From: Coriobacteriales bacterium
GTDB taxonomy: Bacteria; Actinomycetota; Coriobacteriia; Coriobacteriales; UBA8131
Length of the DNA stretch: 14,234 nt
Direction of reading: 5' to 3'
NCBI GenBank assembly: GCA_031272005.1
Contig: JAISUQ010000141.1
Span: forward strand, 1 to 14,234
The notes beneath the pieces are model-generated. The model made no database searches. It had not been told where the DNA came from and saw only the letters and a list, made by a program, of their open reading frames with translations. The position numbers and the translations under genes were made by a program. Each line of letters starts with the position of its first letter. The first letter of the stretch is position 1. Shown in pieces: positions 8,505 to 14,234 of the stretch.

Positions 8505-9487
8505 CCGCAGACATCCAACCCCTGACAATCCAGCAAGCCCTGGCTCTGCTCGAAGGCCACCAGGAGGTGGCCATCTGCGGCCACACCAATCCCGACGGTG
8601 ACGCCTTAGGCTCCAACCTGGCGCTGGCCGCCTGGCTGCGGGCTCGCGGCGCCAAAGTCACCAGCCTGCTGGCCAAATTGCCCAAAGGCCCCAACCTCTA
8701 CTCCTTCTTGCCCGGCTACGACTTCGTGCCAGCCAGCGAATACACTGGCACGCCGGATCTGTTCGTCGTTGTGGATACCTCCACCAAAGAGCGCATCGGC
8801 GACGGTGCGGCGGTCTTCGATCGCGCCGGGCAGACCCTGGTCATCGACCACCATCCGGATTTCGACGGCTTTTCTCCCAATTACTTCGGCGAACCGGATT
8901 CGCCGGCCACCGGACTGCTAGTCTGGCGTTTGCTCAAGGCCAGCGGCCAGCCGATAACCCAGCGCATGGCCGAATATTGCTACGTGGCATTGATGACCGA
9001 CACCGGACGCTTCTCCTTTCAGAATACTACCCAGGAGGCCTTCACCGCCGCCGGCGAGATGGTCGCCCTGGGCGTGGACTCGGCGATGATGAGTCGCGAG
9101 GTCTATGAGAACCGCAGCTACAGCGCGATGCTTCTGGACTCGCGGCTGGTGGAGCGGATGCGCTTTGCCGGCAATGGCGCAATCGTCTACTCCTGGGTCA
9201 GCGAGGCCGACCTCGAAGAGCTGAACCTGAGTCGCGACGAAACCGAGGGCCTGCCCACACTGCTGCGCTCAGTGCGCAGTGTGGCCATGGCCGTGTTGTT
9301 CCGCGAAGAAGAGAATGGCGTGCGCGTCAACCTGCGGGCCAAATACGGCTGCGACGTGGGCGCTCTGGCCCGCGAGTTCGGCGGCGGCGGTCACAGGGCA
9401 GCGGCCGGCATCTCGTTGGAAATGCCCCTGGAGCAGGCCATCAACACCATCATCCCCAGGGCCGAGCAACAGGCTTGCCTGCAATAA
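8501..9487 (+). CDS. nrnA: DHH/DHHA1 phosphoesterase, NrnA-like (nanoRNase / pAp phosphatase)
   Basis: This 328-residue protein matches bifunctional NrnA, which degrades very short RNAs and dephosphorylates 3'-phosphoadenosine 5'-phosphate (pAp). DHH motifs are GHTNPDGDALGS (27-38), the aspartate of VVVDTS (Asp92), VIDHH (114-118) and LMTDTGRF (164-171), which together bind two metal ions. The DHHA1 domain ends with GGGGHRAAAG (294-303). Length and motif order are those of the family, with nothing missing. ATG 8501 overlaps the rbfA stop, and GGGGAGG (8484-8490) lies ten bases upstream. The position between rbfA and truB is common in Firmicutes and Coriobacteriia. Which of the two activities dominates cannot be told from sequence. 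Confidence 0.92.
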   Translation: MTADIQPLTIQQALALLEGHQEVAICGHTNPDGDALGSNLALAAWLRARGAKVTSLLAKLPKGPNLYSFLPGYDFVPASEYTGTPDLFVVVDTSTKERIGDGAAVFDRAGQTLVIDHHPDFDGFSPNYFGEPDSPATGLLVWRLLKASGQPITQRMAEYCYVALMTDTGRFSFQNTTQEAFTAAGEMVALGVDSAMMSREVYENRSYSAMLLDSRLVERMRFAGNGAIVYSWVSEADLEELNLSRDETEGLPTLLRSVRSVAMAVLFREEENGVRVNLRAKYGCDVGALAREFGGGGHRAAAGISLEMPLEQAINTIIPRAEQQACLQ

Positions 9488-9512
9488 GGCCGCCTGGGCA
9501 GCACACCTTTTG

Positions 9513-10502
9513 ATGAAACGCGGACTGACCAAACTCTCAGGCATCCTGGCCATCAACAAGCCGGCCGGCATGACCTCGCATGATGTGGTCAATCGGGTGC
9601 GCCGCCTCAGTGGCGAGGGGCGCGTCGGCCACGCCGGCACCCTGGACCCGGCGGCCACCGGTCTGCTGCTGGTCTGCGTCGGCCCGGCCACCCGCCTCAG
9701 CGACCTGCTGATGCACCAGTCCAAGACCTACGAGGCCAACATCGTCTTCGGTGCCGCCACCGACACCGATGATGCTGATGGAGAGATAATCTCCGCAGCG
9801 CCGCTGAGCGCGCAGCTGGCCGACGCCGATTACGCCCGTAAACTGCTGGCCGGCTTCACCGGCAGCTTCATGCAGCAGCCCCCGCGTTTCTCCGCGCTCA
9901 AACGCGCCGGCGTGCCGGCCTACAAGCTGGCCCGCCAGGGCAAAGAGCCCGACCTCGCTCCCCGCCAGGTGACCATCGACCGCCTGGAGCTTCAGGAGCT
10001 GCAAGCCGAGCCGGCAGGCGACAGGAATGATGCGACAAGCGCTCCTGGCGCACCGTCCGCCTGCAGCTGGCGCATCGCTGCCGATGTCTCCAAGGGTACC
10101 TACCTGCGCGCTTTGGCCCGCGACATTGGCGAGGCCAGCGGCTGCCTGGCCCACCTGGGAGCGCTATGCCGCACCCGCATCGGTCACATCACCCTGGCTG
10201 CCGCCGTGACACTGGAACAGCTGGAGCAGGCCAGCGACGGCCAGACAAGCGGCTGGGAGCAGTTCTGGCTCGACCCGCTGGCAGCTTTGGCATTGCCGGA
10301 GGTGGAGTTGACGCCGCGGGAATACGGCACCGTCTGCAATGGCGGCAGCCTCTCCGGTGCAGCTGACGGCCTGGCCAACGACGCCCTGGTGGCGCTGACC
10401 TGTGAGCGCCGGGTCATGGCCATCTATCAGGCCCGCATCGGCGGTCGCCTGCTGATTCCGCAGACCATCATCCCCGGCGGAGTCAGCGGCATCGGTGCAT
10501 GA
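9513..10502 (+). CDS. truB: tRNA pseudouridine(55) synthase TruB
   Basis: TruB converts U55 in the T-loop of tRNAs to pseudouridine. Seen here are GILAINKPAGMTSHDVV (10-26), the catalytic loop GHAGTLDPAATGLLL (39-53) with Asp45 as the nucleophile, KTYEA (71-75), and SKGTYLRALARDIG (193-206). A C-terminal domain runs to residue 329. Between the strand QVTIDRLEL and SKGTY there is a non-conserved insert of about 19 residues (about 166-184). The start ATG 9513 fits the family's N-terminus, but no clear Shine-Dalgarno precedes it; the gap after the nrnA stop is 25 bp and TAAGG at 9485-9489 is too far away. Initiation may depend on ribosomes arriving from nrnA; TTG 9510 is possible but less likely. 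The open frame extends far upstream over nrnA, which is only a shadow. Confidence 0.93.
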   Translation: MKRGLTKLSGILAINKPAGMTSHDVVNRVRRLSGEGRVGHAGTLDPAATGLLLVCVGPATRLSDLLMHQSKTYEANIVFGAATDTDDADGEIISAAPLSAQLADADYARKLLAGFTGSFMQQPPRFSALKRAGVPAYKLARQGKEPDLAPRQVTIDRLELQELQAEPAGDRNDATSAPGAPSACSWRIAADVSKGTYLRALARDIGEASGCLAHLGALCRTRIGHITLAAAVTLEQLEQASDGQTSGWEQFWLDPLAALALPEVELTPREYGTVCNGGSLSGAADGLANDALVALTCERRVMAIYQARIGGRLLIPQTIIPGGVSGIGA

Positions 10503-10541
10503 ATATTGATGGAGAATCCGGGATTGGAGCAAGAAGGCAAG

Positions 10542-11552
10542 ATGGCAGGTGAAGCGGTTTGCGCAATGGGAGTCTTTGACGGCTTTCATCGAGGGCATCA
10601 ATTCATTATCCAACAGGCCCGCGCCGAGGCCGACCGGCTGGGGTTGCCGCTGATAGTCGTGACTTTCGACCGCGACCCCGATGAGTTCTTCGCCGCACCC
10701 CAGACTCTGCGCAAGCTGCTGACCAACGCCGACCGCCTGGCCCTGCTGGCCCAGGGCTGCCTGGCTCCCGCCGCTGCCGTGCCCGACGAGGTGCTGGCCC
10801 TGACCTTCGACCAACAGCTGGCTCGCCAGGAGCCGGAGGATTTCCTCAACGCAGTGCTCAGCGCGCATTGCCAGCCGCGGGCGCTGTTCGTTGGCGCCGA
10901 CTTCCGCTTTGGGCATCGGGCTGCCGGCACGGTGGCCGACCTCAAGCGTTGGGGCTGGGAGCACGATTGCCGCCCCTATCCACAGCAGCTGCTCACTCAT
11001 AACGGCCAGACGGTCAGCGCTACGGCCATCCGCGACGCACTCGAGGCTGGCCGGCTGGCGTTGGCCAACGAGCTGTTGACGCGGCCCTACTACGTGCATG
11101 CCCAGGTGGTACCGGGCCGTCATGTTGGCCATGAGCTGGGCTTTCCCACCGCCAACCTGGTGATTCAGGACAGCCTGACCCGCCCGGCCGACGGCGTCTA
11201 CAGCGGTATTGTGACTATCGAGGATGACAGTGGCGGCAAGGGTGGCAAGGGTGGCAAGGGGGACAGTGCTATAAAGGGCAGTGGTAGCAAGGGTGCCAGC
11301 GAGGATTGCGCCCAGGCTGGCGGTCAGCAATTCCGCGCTGCCATCTCAGTGGGCGTCCCGGCGACCTTCTCCAGCACCGCCCCGACCATCGAAGCCCACC
11401 TCATCGACTTCGAAGGCGAACTCTATGGCCGCTACGTCACCGTCAGCTTCCACGAGTTCCTGCGCCCGATGCAGCGCTTCGCCAGCGTGGAAGAGCTGAT
11501 CGCCACCGTGCAGACCAACATCGAACAGGCCCGCAGCATCCCTTTGCCATGA
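10542..11552 (+). CDS. ribF: Bifunctional riboflavin kinase / FAD synthetase RibF
   Basis: RibF phosphorylates riboflavin to FMN and adenylates FMN to FAD. The N-terminal nucleotidyltransferase domain has GVFDGFHRGHQ (HxGH motif, residues about 10-20) and SATAIRDAL. The C-terminal kinase domain has GHELGFPTANL, DGVYSGIV, ATFSSTAPTIEAHLIDF and a C-terminal helix. Residues 231-261 are a Gly/Lys/Ser-rich insert beginning with three GGCAAGGGT-like codon triplets, placed between two beta strands of the kinase domain, where family members have a short turn. Start choice: ATG 10542 has AGAAGG four bases and GGAG twelve bases upstream. ATG 10509 (or TTG 10506), six or fewer bases after truB, gives 11-12 extra unconserved residues and has no Shine-Dalgarno. 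It is the last gene of the operon; an intrinsic terminator follows 15 bp after its stop. Confidence 0.93.
   Translation: MAGEAVCAMGVFDGFHRGHQFIIQQARAEADRLGLPLIVVTFDRDPDEFFAAPQTLRKLLTNADRLALLAQGCLAPAAAVPDEVLALTFDQQLARQEPEDFLNAVLSAHCQPRALFVGADFRFGHRAAGTVADLKRWGWEHDCRPYPQQLLTHNGQTVSATAIRDALEAGRLALANELLTRPYYVHAQVVPGRHVGHELGFPTANLVIQDSLTRPADGVYSGIVTIEDDSGGKGGKGGKGDSAIKGSGSKGASEDCAQAGGQQFRAAISVGVPATFSSTAPTIEAHLIDFEGELYGRYVTVSFHEFLRPMQRFASVEELIATVQTNIEQARSIPLP
11235..11261 (+). repeat. Triplicated 9-bp unit in ribF
   Basis: GGCAAGGGT is repeated three times in tandem (the third copy ends in G), encoding Gly-Lys-Gly three times. A looser echo (AGCAAGGGT) lies near 11286. The repeat marks the start of the RibF insertion. 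Confidence 0.85.
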
Positions 11553-11567
11553 AGACGCCTCACAATA

Positions 11568-11589
11568 GACGGGATTTCGGCCCGTTTTT
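11568..11589 (+). terminator. Intrinsic terminator after ribF
   Basis: ACGGG (11569-11573) pairs with CCCGT (11581-11585) around a 7-base loop, with a possible outer G-T pair, and runs directly into TTTTT (11585-11589). Position 16 bp after the ribF stop fits the end of the rimP-ribF operon. The stem is short, so efficiency may be partial. Confidence 0.65.
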
Positions 11590-11593
11590 GGGT

Positions 11594-11634
11594 TGTCAAC
11601 CAAATTCGCCGAGTTTGGGGCTTTTTGGTTGACA
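11594..11634. repeat. Perfect 11-bp inverted repeat
   Basis: TGTCAACCAAA (11594-11604) and TTTGGTTGACA (11624-11634) are exact reverse complements, separated by 19 bp. The CCAAA part of the left arm can instead pair with TTTGG at 11614-11618, followed shortly by TTTTT, so two exclusive RNA folds are possible. It could be an operator or an RNA switch-like element, or an extra part of the terminator zone. Confidence 0.6.
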
Positions 11635-11790
11635 TTCGCTACAAATAGTTGGGTTCAGCTGTCTTCATTGCGATTTCAGCAGCGAAAAAGGGAGAGGAGA
11701 TTGCCGTCATTTGCCGAGATGTCAGGAATTGCCTGCCGAAATTATCGGGGTTTTTTGGCTAATGCCCTGTTTGGCGGGCGGTTGGTATTG

Positions 11791-11796
11791 TAGAAT
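11791..11796 (+). promoter_or_regulatory. Possible -10 element of the bactofilin promoter
   Basis: TAGAAT differs from TATAAT at one position. The best -35 (TTGGCG, 11771-11776) is only 14 bp away, which is too short, so the promoter is uncertain. If real, the leader before ATG 11868 is about 65 nt. Confidence 0.35.
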
Positions 11797-11867
11797 GTAA
11801 GCACTTGTACAAAGCGCAGGGTATACCTGTGTGCGATGTATTGCGGCTTACGACTCAGGGACGTGTC

Positions 11868-12674
11868 ATGGAAGACTATAACTCAAGTGCATCCGGCTTC
11901 AACACCCAGAGCACCAGCGGCTTTGCTGCGGTACCCCAGCCTGCGTCATCTTCCGATGGAGTGGCTCCGGAACCCGCCGTTACCCAGCCCTACTCTCAGC
12001 CCTACCCCCAATCCTATTCGCAGCCTTACTCCCAGCCCTATGCGGCAGACGACCCGGCTGACACTTCGCCGTTCGCCAGCTCCGGCTCATCTGCGCCTGC
12101 GTCTGCTTCTGCGGCTGCGGCATCGGTCGGCGGCTCGGGGACGGCCCTGGCCGTGCCCATCGACGACCCGGGCCTGACCTCGGAGTTTCCACCGGTAGGC
12201 GCCACGGTTGACGAGGAGCCCACCGAGAAGGGCGTCTCCATCATCACCCGCGAGGCCACGGTGCTCGGCAACATCATCACCGACGGGCACATCGACATCG
12301 TCGGGCGGGTGCGTGGCAATGTCGACGCCAAGGGCGATGTGGCGGTCCACGGCATCGTCCGCGGCGACGTGGGCGGGGAGAAGATCGGCCTGTACAACTG
12401 CCGTGTCAAGGGCAATCTGGATGCCGCCGCAGGCGTCATCGTCGACGAGGGCTCGGTCATCGGCGGCGACATCGCCACCAAGAACATCATCTTCGACGGC
12501 AAGATCAAGGGCAACATCAATGCCGACAACGTGGTCGTGCTGCGCAGCCATTCCTATTGCCTGGGCGACGTCTCGGCGGCCTCGCTGGCCGTGGAACCCG
12601 GAACGGTCCTCAACGGCATGGTGCGCACGATGGTTGCCGGCGACCTGGAAGCCCCATTCGATGAAGTAATGTGA
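11868..12674 (+). CDS. Bactofilin (polymer-forming cytoskeletal protein) with Pro/Gln/Tyr-rich N-terminus
   Basis: Bactofilins polymerise without nucleotides into filaments, often beneath the membrane, and position cell-wall or appendage machinery. Residues 123-255 show the right-handed beta-helix pattern of short strands alternating with Gly/Asp turns (for example GHIDIVGRVRGNVDAKGDVAV and NIIFDGKIKGNINADNVVV), matching the bactofilin domain (PF04519 type). The long N-terminal region (1-122) is low-complexity: a Ser/Gln/Pro/Tyr repeat (PYSQPYPQSYSQPYSQPY, 41-58), then Ser/Ala-rich sequence. Bactofilins usually have short disordered tails, so this one is long. No transmembrane helix or signal peptide is seen. 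The chosen ATG has AGGGA (11857-11861) six bases upstream; TTG 11805 is an upstream in-frame option but has less support. The next gene starts 34 bp downstream, so the pair is probably one transcription unit. Cellular role here is unknown. Confidence 0.88.
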   Translation: MEDYNSSASGFNTQSTSGFAAVPQPASSSDGVAPEPAVTQPYSQPYPQSYSQPYSQPYAADDPADTSPFASSGSSAPASASAAAASVGGSGTALAVPIDDPGLTSEFPPVGATVDEEPTEKGVSIITREATVLGNIITDGHIDIVGRVRGNVDAKGDVAVHGIVRGDVGGEKIGLYNCRVKGNLDAAAGVIVDEGSVIGGDIATKNIIFDGKIKGNINADNVVVLRSHSYCLGDVSAASLAVEPGTVLNGMVRTMVAGDLEAPFDEVM

Positions 12675-12675
12675 C

Positions 12676-12689
12676 CTGCTGAACAGCAG
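12676..12689. repeat. Short inverted repeat between the bactofilin gene and the next gene
   Basis: CTGCTG-AA-CAGCAG is a perfect 6-bp dyad right after the bactofilin stop. A two-base loop makes a stable RNA hairpin unlikely without opening a pair, and no T-run follows, so it is not a terminator. It sits just before the Shine-Dalgarno of the next gene. Confidence 0.4.
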
Positions 12690-12708
12690 GGGGACAGGAA
12701 CATCCGCC

Positions 12709-14234
12709 GTGCCGGATTCAGACCCAACCACAAAGCCTGACGACAAGAGCCTCGATACGGGGCTCTTTGGCACTGATGGCTTCTCGGAGCAGACCTACAT
12801 CGGCGCCGAGGAGACCATCGCTTTCGGCATCGGTAACCTGCTGCGTTCGGTGACGCCGGGCTTCGACCCACCGGTGCAGATGAAGTCCCTGGAGGGCAAC
12901 AGCGAATTCCGCCAGGCCCTCAAAGACGAGCTCAAGGATGAGTTGCGCAACGAGTTGCTGGCCGAGCTGCACTACGAGCGGACGGCAGGCCAGTTACCCG
13001 CGCAGCTGCCCGAAGAGGCATCCAGCCAGCCAGCCAGCCAGGTTATCTGGCAGCCATCCGCTACGGCAACACAAACCGGAGCCGCCGCCCAATCGGCTGC
13101 CGATAAAGCGGCGGAGAAGAATGCGGAGAAGACCGCACGCTTCGCCGCGCCGCCGGAATTGGATCCAGAGCCCAGGCAGTATCCCGTTATAGCGCCGATA
13201 GTCGAAATCGTGCCGCAGTACCCCAGCGCCTCGACCTCCGGGTTGCAGGGTCTGTCGGGTGCGACGCAGGCCGCAGTTGCAGCCATGACGGCCTCTCCTG
13301 CCCCTGAAGTTCCCAGAGAATTCACTGCTCCAGCTATTCCGGAGCCGGCTGTTGCTGGTTCGCACGAATCTGCCCCGGCGGCCTCAACGGCACCAGCCGA
13401 AGCCACTGTGCTTGCCAGCCCGCCTCAGATTGCTGCGGCGATTCCGTTATCGGCTGTTGCCCCGAGCGCAACCAACGCCGCAGCTGCGGGTGCGTCGAGC
13501 GTCAGCGTTGCAGCTACCCATAGTGTCACTCCACCGCCAGTCAACGCGCCAGTGATCGCCGGCGAGACGCCAGCCACCCCGGAAGCACCGGTCCAACAGC
13601 CGCAGCCGCAGCTGCGGCAGGCGCCCGCAGCCAGCATCCCTGTCCAACAACCCATAGCGGCCAGCGATCTGCTGAAAGCAGAGGCGTCAGCCCAGATGCA
13701 GATTCCTCTGGCCGACCTCAGCCCCACCCCTGCGCCGATGGTGACCCTGAAAGCAGCAACCCCCGCCGACAGCGCTTCGGCCTCGGCTCCGCTCCCGGCT
13801 CCCGCCGCCACGCCCGTTTCGGAGCCTGCTCCAGCCCAGGCCTCCGCCTCCGCTCCCGCCCCTATCCCGGCTCCGGCCCAGGCCCCCGCCTCCGCTCCCG
13901 CCCCCATCCCCTCCCAAGCCCAGGCCCCCACCCCCACACCCATCCCGGCTCCTGCCTCCATACCCGCCGAGCCCATCCCACCATCGTCCCGTCCGGCTCC
14001 CGCCATCACCCTGGATCTGGCCGACATCACCAAGGTCCCTCTGCCCGAACCATCGCCACAGTCCCTGCCCGGCGTTCCGACTGCCGAGGACTACGTACCC
14101 GAAATCGGCCCGGTGGAGATGCACGTACCCCTCCCACCCTTGGAGCCCGAGCCAACGCCCAAGCCGGTCGTGACGATCTTCCCGGGCTTTGCCGCTACCG
14201 ATACCCGGGTGACTACGGTCCGCGCTGCTAATAT
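12709..14234 (+). CDS. Long Pro/Ala-rich protein of unknown function, 3' end beyond window
   Basis: The frame starting at GTG 12709 stays open for 508 codons to the window end, with no stop, so the gene is cut by the window. AGGA (12696-12699) lies nine bases upstream of the GTG, and the frame is closed by TAA at 12667-12669. I recognise no family. Residues 1-60 are acidic and look partly ordered (QTYIGAEETIAFGIGNLLRS); 66-90 form a charged helix (EFRQALKDELKDELRNELL). From about 95 onward the sequence is dominated by Pro, Ala, Ser and Thr, with imperfect repeats such as ASAPAPIP twice, 42 bp apart (13846 and 13888). The last 80 residues seen are less repetitive. No signal peptide or membrane helix is visible in this part. 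It follows the bactofilin gene by 34 bp, so it may be a filament partner or a disordered spacer with a folded domain further on. Third positions are C/G-rich and base use is proline-driven, supporting real coding. Confidence 0.75.
   Translation, partial: MPDSDPTTKPDDKSLDTGLFGTDGFSEQTYIGAEETIAFGIGNLLRSVTPGFDPPVQMKSLEGNSEFRQALKDELKDELRNELLAELHYERTAGQLPAQLPEEASSQPASQVIWQPSATATQTGAAAQSAADKAAEKNAEKTARFAAPPELDPEPRQYPVIAPIVEIVPQYPSASTSGLQGLSGATQAAVAAMTASPAPEVPREFTAPAIPEPAVAGSHESAPAASTAPAEATVLASPPQIAAAIPLSAVAPSATNAAAAGASSVSVAATHSVTPPPVNAPVIAGETPATPEAPVQQPQPQLRQAPAASIPVQQPIAASDLLKAEASAQMQIPLADLSPTPAPMVTLKAATPADSASASAPLPAPAATPVSEPAPAQASASAPAPIPAPAQAPASAPAPIPSQAQAPTPTPIPAPASIPAEPIPPSSRPAPAITLDLADITKVPLPEPSPQSLPGVPTAEDYVPEIGPVEMHVPLPPLEPEPTPKPVVTIFPGFAATDTRVTTVRAAN

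Larger units (their letters stand above)
11553..11867. other. Regulatory gap between ribF and the bactofilin gene
   Basis: This 315-bp region, richer in T than the genes around it, has no convincing coding frame. In order it holds the ribF terminator (11568-11589), an 11-bp inverted repeat (11594-11634), a weak hairpin with a long T-run (CCGA/TCGG then GGTTTTTT, 11737-11756), and a possible -10 element (11791-11796). A 66-codon frame at 11593-11793 has no family likeness and overlaps these signals. Confidence 0.6.

Noticed and set aside
11593..11793. 66-codon frame in the gap before the bactofilin gene
   Set aside because: Overlaps the inverted repeat and ends at the putative -10 element, has no Shine-Dalgarno, and shows no family likeness.
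13425..14033. 202-codon Gly/Ala-rich frame on the minus strand
   Set aside because: Mirror image of the Pro/Ala-rich tract of the forward gene (Pro codons become Gly or Trp codons); the forward frame has a ribosome binding site and fits the operon direction.

Overview
The window reads as a chromosomal segment of a high-GC bacterium, with every gene on the + strand. My best guess for the lineage is Actinomycetota, class Coriobacteriia. This rests on family resemblance I remember (the NusA N-terminus, a Cys/His knuckle after NusA KH2, and the order rimP-nusA-ylxR-infB-rbfA-nrnA-truB-ribF without ylxQ), not on a search, so it is moderate at best.

Layout. 1-393 is the 3' end of a MetA-type homoserine O-acyltransferase. 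394-796 is a lower-GC gap that holds a decayed fragment of a second methionine-pathway gene, metK (S-adenosylmethionine synthetase), at 540-659. 797-2344 is a stand-alone AAA-ATPase-like/PD-(D/E)XK protein with its own extended -10 promoter. 2345-2548 is the control region of the large operon: a 17-bp tandem repeat, a promoter, and a terminator-like hairpin placed just before the first ribosome binding site. 2549-11552 is a tightly packed operon for translation initiation, ribosome maturation, RNA turnover and flavin cofactors: rimP, nusA, ylxR, infB, rbfA, nrnA, truB, ribF. An intrinsic terminator follows at 11568-11589. 11553-11867 is a regulatory gap. 11868-12674 encodes a bactofilin. 12709 to the window end is a very long Pro/Ala-rich open frame that does not close within the window and is probably co-transcribed with the bactofilin gene.

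How the genes work together. RimP and RbfA mature the 30S subunit, IF2 starts translation, and TruB modifies tRNA. NusA couples transcription to termination and may control its own operon through the leader hairpin. YlxR is an RNA-binding accessory, NrnA removes short RNAs and pAp, and RibF makes FMN and FAD. The bactofilin and its Pro/Ala-rich neighbour look like a separate cytoskeletal or envelope pair.

The most unusual theme is that several ordinarily compact housekeeping proteins carry low-complexity, tandemly repeated insertions or tails. RimP has a collagen-like Gly-X-Y insert, IF2 a very long Ala/Gly linker, RbfA a duplicated nonapeptide in its tail, and RibF a Gly/Lys repeat; TruB has a shorter, non-repeated insert. 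The DNA repeats are in phase with the codons (periods of 72, 42 and 9 bp).
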